A stretch of DNA of 43,433 bases from Minisyncoccota bacterium (GTDB lineage Bacteria > Patescibacteriota > Minisyncoccia > Minisyncoccales > UBA5738): contig JALOQL010000002.1 of NCBI GenBank assembly GCA_025453415.1, forward strand, positions 1 to 43,433. The letters are read 5' to 3'. Shown piece by piece: positions 40,156 to 43,433 of the stretch (its first letter is position 1; the number at the start of each line of letters is the position of its first letter). The translations under genes were made by a program, and so were the position numbers. A model generated the notes under the pieces. That model had not been told where the DNA came from. It saw only the letters and a list, made by a program, of their open reading frames with translations, and ran no database searches.

Positions 40156-41478
40156 TTAGAATCGAAAAACATTTTTATGATTGCGCGATTTGACCGCATT
40201 GCGGGTATCGATGACCAGCTTGGCGTTTTCGGCCAATTTTTCATAATCAAAACCCGAATGGTCGGTTAAAATGACCACCGCGTCATAGTCTTCGGCCGCG
40301 CCAATGCCTTCGGCCAAGGAACGCAGCGCTACCGGATGGCCGTTTTTCAGCATGTAATTTCCGGCCGGGACAGAAAATTCGGAAATATGGGGATCGAAAT
40401 AATCAACCTTGGCGCCTTTGCGCAAAAGATTGGCGATGATATCGGCCGCGCCGCCTTCGCGCGGATCGTTGATATCCCTTTTATAGGCCACGCCCCAGAT
40501 CAATATCTTGGAACCGTTGAGGGGTTTCCCGGCCCGGTTGAGCGCAAACCCGGTTTTAGCAACGACATTGTGCGGCATCTGCTCGTTGATCTCCCCGGCA
40601 AGTTCGATAAAACGCAGCCAGAAGTTGTACTCTTTGGCTTTCCATGAAAGATAGAACGGGTCGAGAGGGATGCAATGGCCGCCAACCTTTGGCGAAGGAT
40701 AAAAGGCCTGGAATCCGTAGGGCTTGGTCTTGGCCGCCTCGATCACTTCCCAAATATCAATATCCATCTTGCCGCAAAGGAGCGCCAGCTCATTGATGGC
40801 GGAAATATTGATCAACCGGTAGGTATTTTCCAGGATCTTGGTCATTTCCGCGGCACGCGCCGACGAAACCGGATGGACGTGCTTCAAAAACTGCGAATAG
40901 AACAACGCGGCCAGCTTGGTGCACTCGGGCGTAATCCCGCCCACCACCTTGGGCACTTCGTTGAGCGGCATGGTATTGCCCGGGTCGATGCGCTCGGGCG
41001 CGAACGCCAAATAAAAATCCTGGCCGCACTTCAGCTCGCCTTCCTCGAACATCGGCAAAAGCACCTCGTCGGTCGTACCCGGATAAGTGGTGCTTTCCAG
41101 GACGATCAGCTGCCCCGGCCGCAAATATTTTTTAATTTCCCTTGCCGAATTTTGGATATAGGAAATATCGGGAATCTTGTATTTGTCCAAAGGCGTGGGC
41201 ACGCAAATGATTATCACATCGGCATTCTTGAGCGACGCGAAATCAATCGAAGCGGTAAATTTTTCCGCTTCGATTATTTTTTTGAGGTCGCCGTCTTTCA
41301 CGTCCTGGATGTAGGATTCCCCGCGGTTCAGCGCTTCCACCCTTTTTTGCTGGATATCCAACCCGATGACATTCATCCCGGCATTGGCGATCTCCAGCGC
41401 GTGCGGCAGCCCCACATACCCCATTCCGATTATCGCGACCTTCGCCTCCTTCCTCCCGATCAGTTCATTTAGGTTCAT
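40156..41478 (-). CDS. wbpA: UDP-GlcNAc 6-dehydrogenase (WbpA type)
   Basis: A 440-residue nucleotide-sugar 6-dehydrogenase. It has VAIIGMGYVGLPHALEIA (14-31), VPTPLDKYKIPDISYI, LESTTYPGTTDEVL, APERIDPGN, and catalytic Cys269 in SPKVGGHCIPLDP. WbpA and WecC oxidise the C6 hydroxyl of UDP-GlcNAc or UDP-ManNAc to the acid using two NAD+. The downstream wbpB-D-E-I-type genes select the UDP-GlcNAc to UDP-GlcNAcA reaction as the first step of UDP-ManNAc3NAcA synthesis. It is the first enzyme gene of the pathway, 7 bases after the secreted protein gene. Confidence 0.95.
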   Translation of the reverse strand: MNLNELIGRKEAKVAIIGMGYVGLPHALEIANAGMNVIGLDIQQKRVEALNRGESYIQDVKDGDLKKIIEAEKFTASIDFASLKNADVIIICVPTPLDKYKIPDISYIQNSAREIKKYLRPGQLIVLESTTYPGTTDEVLLPMFEEGELKCGQDFYLAFAPERIDPGNTMPLNEVPKVVGGITPECTKLAALFYSQFLKHVHPVSSARAAEMTKILENTYRLINISAINELALLCGKMDIDIWEVIEAAKTKPYGFQAFYPSPKVGGHCIPLDPFYLSWKAKEYNFWLRFIELAGEINEQMPHNVVAKTGFALNRAGKPLNGSKILIWGVAYKRDINDPREGGAADIIANLLRKGAKVDYFDPHISEFSVPAGNYMLKNGHPVALRSLAEGIGAAEDYDAVVILTDHSGFDYEKLAENAKLVIDTRNAVKSRNHKNVFRF

Positions 41479-41485
41479 ATTGCCT

Positions 41486-43222
41486 TTATTGGCTTAAAAT
41501 TTCGTTTAATTTCTTGCGCGTCGCCGGGCCCACGTAACCGGTGCCGTTCTTGTACCCGTAGGGCGTCAGGATCGCCGCCGCGTATTTTTCCTGGAATTTG
41601 GTCACCGCCGCTTTGGTTTCTTCGGAATACCGGCCGTTGAGCGTCACCGCCATACCTTCGTTTTTCAAGATCTGCTGGAGGCAGTAGACCTGGTTGTAGT
41701 TTTCGATGCCAAAATACAGGTCGGCGGTTACTTGTTTGCAGGAATAATTCACATTTGCCGTCGCCACAGCCAGTTTGGCTAAAAGAAGCGCGCGCAGCCG
41801 CGCGATCTCTTTTTTCAAATAATCGATCTGCGCCAAAAGCTTTGCCTGCAGATCCTGGTCGTTTTGGCCCGCGCTTGGCTGCGCCAGCGTTACCTGCAAC
41901 GAATACAATAAATGCCCGCCGCTGCCGTTGCTGCCGAATCTCGAGGTTTTTCCGGCCGCGAACGGCATAAGCATCAGCGAAGCATATTGTTTGCCGAAAT
42001 CCGGCAAAGATAAATTCGCCTTCCCGTCGCCGCCCACCGCCAGATCGCCCACTTTGCAGTTTTGGTTATCGGTCGAACAAAGCATATACGGAACCATAAA
42101 ACCGGCTTCGGGCCCGCCCGCAAATGTCAGCGTCAAATTGCCGCCGCCGCCCACGATCTTTTGCCAGCTTCCGGAAAAATAATCCGCGTTATAAGTAACC
42201 CCCAGCGATACCTGGTCGGAACTCGGCAGGAAATTGATGCGCGGAGCGACATTATAGTTTTTGAGGCCCGTGAATTTATAGCAATATTGGCCGCCCAAAC
42301 GGCAATCGTTAGCCGCCAGCGCCACAAGCCAGTTGCGGAAAACCTGGATGAAATCAATGTTATGGCCGTTTTTACGCAAAGCATAATTAAAAGAATCGAT
42401 ACCGGTCTTTTCGGTGAGCATCGTGTCGGCGATCACGCCCGTTCCGTACTGGTCCACAACGTACTGCATGAAAAGATGCGCCGCGCCGTAGTTTGCCGGT
42501 TTGTTCGCCCACTCCACCAAACTCTTGGTCGTGTCTCCAGAAAACGATTTTACCCGCTGTTCGAAATTGCTGCCCGCATAGGGATTGTCGTATCCCAGAA
42601 CAGTCGACGAATAATCCGCGCGCGCCTCGTTGGCCCAAACCTCATCGGTCACGCCACGCAGGCGATCCTTTTGGTTGAAAGTTATCAAATGGGTAAACTC
42701 ATGCGCCAAATAGGCCTTGGCCAGCGCCGCATCGACGAATTTGGTATTAAAATAGACCATTTCCCGCTCGTTGGAGGCCGGCACCTGGTTTTTGGTGTAG
42801 CCATCGCCGGTGTTAATATAACCGCCGGCATCCTTGATCATGGGATGGACCAGGACCGTGATCTTGCCGTCCTTATTGACCACCGGATTGACATCGGTAC
42901 CCCAAAGCGAGGTCAGCTTAGGGGAAATATTGTTGTGAAATTCCGTATCCAGGCTTTGAAACGCGGCGCTGTACTTCACCTTATCGCCGGCCGCCAGGCT
43001 ATTCCACCATTGGTCGTCGACATAAAAATATATCCGGCCACCCACCCAGACCAGAGTGGCCGAAAGCTTGGCGCGGCCGGTCAAATCATAAGTTTTGTCG
43101 ATATTGAAAGTAAAATTGTTGCCGTAAGTGTCGGCAAAAACGCCGTACGGCAAAGATACCGCCAGCGCCGCAAAAACGAGACAAAACAAAAAAGTACCGG
43201 TTTTTACCGCAAAGTTTCGCAT
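41486..43222 (-). CDS. secreted zincin-type metallopeptidase-like protein with C-terminal PG-binding domain
   Basis: The 578-residue precursor starts with a signal peptide (TGTFLFCLVFAALAVSLPYG) and a probable cut after VFA at residue 30. A catalytic HExxH lies at 174-178 in YLAHEFTHLITF, with VWANEARADYSS 20 residues on giving Glu199 as the likely third zinc ligand; this is the hyicolysin/M30 gluzincin plan. After a beta-rich stretch come a leucine/alanine coiled coil (QAKLLAQIDYLKKEIARLR) and a PG_binding_1 domain (QILKNEGMAVTLNGRYSEET, GTGYVGPATRKKL). It probably sits on the cell surface attached to peptidoglycan. It is the upstream neighbour of the glycan genes and its start is preceded by a 16-base palindrome instead of a ribosome site. 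The target protein is unknown. Confidence 0.88.
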   Translation of the reverse strand: MRNFAVKTGTFLFCLVFAALAVSLPYGVFADTYGNNFTFNIDKTYDLTGRAKLSATLVWVGGRIYFYVDDQWWNSLAAGDKVKYSAAFQSLDTEFHNNISPKLTSLWGTDVNPVVNKDGKITVLVHPMIKDAGGYINTGDGYTKNQVPASNEREMVYFNTKFVDAALAKAYLAHEFTHLITFNQKDRLRGVTDEVWANEARADYSSTVLGYDNPYAGSNFEQRVKSFSGDTTKSLVEWANKPANYGAAHLFMQYVVDQYGTGVIADTMLTEKTGIDSFNYALRKNGHNIDFIQVFRNWLVALAANDCRLGGQYCYKFTGLKNYNVAPRINFLPSSDQVSLGVTYNADYFSGSWQKIVGGGGNLTLTFAGGPEAGFMVPYMLCSTDNQNCKVGDLAVGGDGKANLSLPDFGKQYASLMLMPFAAGKTSRFGSNGSGGHLLYSLQVTLAQPSAGQNDQDLQAKLLAQIDYLKKEIARLRALLLAKLAVATANVNYSCKQVTADLYFGIENYNQVYCLQQILKNEGMAVTLNGRYSEETKAAVTKFQEKYAAAILTPYGYKNGTGYVGPATRKKLNEILSQ

Positions 43223-43224
43223 AT

Positions 43225-43240
43225 TTGTAATATATTACAA
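43225..43240. promoter_or_regulatory. 16-base perfect palindrome just before the peptidase start
   Basis: TTGTAATATATTACAA reads the same on both strands and ends 2 bases before the ATG at 43222. It covers the place where a ribosome site would be. It is a possible operator or -10 region. No -35 box is clear upstream, where the terminator hairpin of the preceding gene stands. Confidence 0.55.
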
Positions 43241-43253
43241 TTCCCCTTGATTG

Positions 43254-43280
43254 AAAAGCACAGAGGCCTTGCCTCTGTGC
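43254..43280 (-). terminator. intrinsic terminator of the gene at the right edge
   Basis: A perfect 10-bp stem GCACAGAGGC/GCCTCTGTGC with a 3-base loop (43258-43280), followed on the minus strand by TTTT (43257-43254). It lies 53 bases after the stop of the partial gene at 43334-43433. It separates that gene from the polysaccharide locus. Confidence 0.75.
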
Positions 43281-43333
43281 CAAACCGCTTGCCTTGATCT
43301 CCATACGAAGATTGCCCTCTGCATGGCCCCAAT

Positions 43334-43433
43334 CTATTTCCTCCTATTGGTGAAGGTGCAGGTCACCTTCATCCCCTTGGACATCTTGAAGCTTTGGACA
43401 AAATTTATTTGCGACATGCTCGACGAGCACGAC
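43334..43433 (-). CDS. C-terminal end of an unknown, probably secreted protein (partial)
   Basis: The 32 residues up to the TAG at 43334-43336 read on the minus strand from the window edge. The frame is chosen because it ends in KGMKVTCTFTNRRK. The VTCTFTN motif is common at the end of prealbumin-like or DUF11-type beta domains of surface proteins. A second frame (VVLVEHVANKF and so on, stop at 43344-43346) is also open to the edge, so the choice is not certain. An intrinsic terminator follows. Confidence 0.4.
   Translation of the reverse strand, partial: SCSSSMSQINFVQSFKMSKGMKVTCTFTNRRK

Noticed and set aside
43281..43333. Small gene or ncRNA between the terminator and the partial gene
   Set aside because: Only 53 bases, with no ribosome site plus start pair that leads to an open frame of useful length; it is best read as 3' untranslated sequence before the terminator.

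Overview
The window is almost entirely a surface-polysaccharide locus. About forty genes run on the minus strand, so transcription goes from right to left; one lone gene (5868-6782) is on the plus strand. Genes are packed very tightly, with ATGA overlaps or gaps of a few bases, and no stretch of 300 bases lacks a gene. The non-coding gaps large enough to hold signals are 5748-5867, 11192-11333 and 43223-43333. I see no tRNA, rRNA, CRISPR array, insertion sequence or phage gene.

Organism. TGA is used as an ordinary stop, so the code is not a UGA-Gly or UGA-Trp code. The secreted protein at 41486-43222 ends in a coiled coil plus a PG_binding_1 domain of a form familiar from Patescibacteria (candidate phyla radiation; Parcubacteria-like lineages). 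Together with the dense packing and a mixed glycan cluster without core LPS genes, this suggests a patescibacterial genome. This is an inference, not a proof.

Layout from right to left (direction of transcription). 43334-43433: end of a gene that continues outside the window, followed by a terminator. 41486-43222: secreted metallopeptidase-like protein. 35280-41478: a full wbpA-B-D-E-I type pathway for UDP-ManNAc3NAcA (UDP-2,3-diacetamido-2,3-dideoxymannuronic acid), with a 3-hydroxyacyl-CoA dehydrogenase and a half-size EamA membrane protein inserted between wbpD and wbpE. 33910-35253: Wzy-like polymerase. 19045-33913: a long run of glycosyltransferases, an amidohydrolase, methyltransferase, radical SAM/SPASM protein, AsnB-like amidotransferase, an unusual flippase-glycosyltransferase fusion, a nucleotide-sugar epimerase and a second flippase. 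11334-19055: a DegT aminotransferase, three methyltransferases, two paralogous GT2 enzymes, a PIG-L deacetylase beside an LpxD-like acyltransferase, and a PglC-like initiating phosphoglycosyl transferase. A hairpin terminator at 11264-11299 closes this unit.

6817-11191 is a compact five-gene module: two-subunit TPP-dependent 2-oxoacid dehydrogenase E1-like enzyme, EamA transporter, TIM-barrel isomerase-like protein and HAD phosphatase. No E2 or E3 gene is in the window. I regard it as the best candidate for an undescribed sugar-building system. 5868-6782 (plus strand) encodes a possible PP2C-like pseudophosphatase. 1-5747 holds a PglE-like aminotransferase, a PglF/CapD-like 4,6-dehydratase, a Wzz-like protein and an O-antigen ligase/polymerase that runs off the left edge.

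How the genes could work together: nucleotide sugars (UDP-diamino-uronic acid; 4-amino-4,6-dideoxy sugars from the dehydratase and DegT enzymes) are made in the cytoplasm. The PglC-like enzyme starts the glycan on a lipid carrier, the GT2/GT4 enzymes extend it, and methyl, acyl and possibly amide groups decorate it. Flippases export it, and the Wzy/ligase-type proteins with Wzz polymerise or attach it. Duplicated functions (two flippases, two polymerase/ligase-type proteins, paralogous GT pairs) suggest two glycans or a merged cluster.
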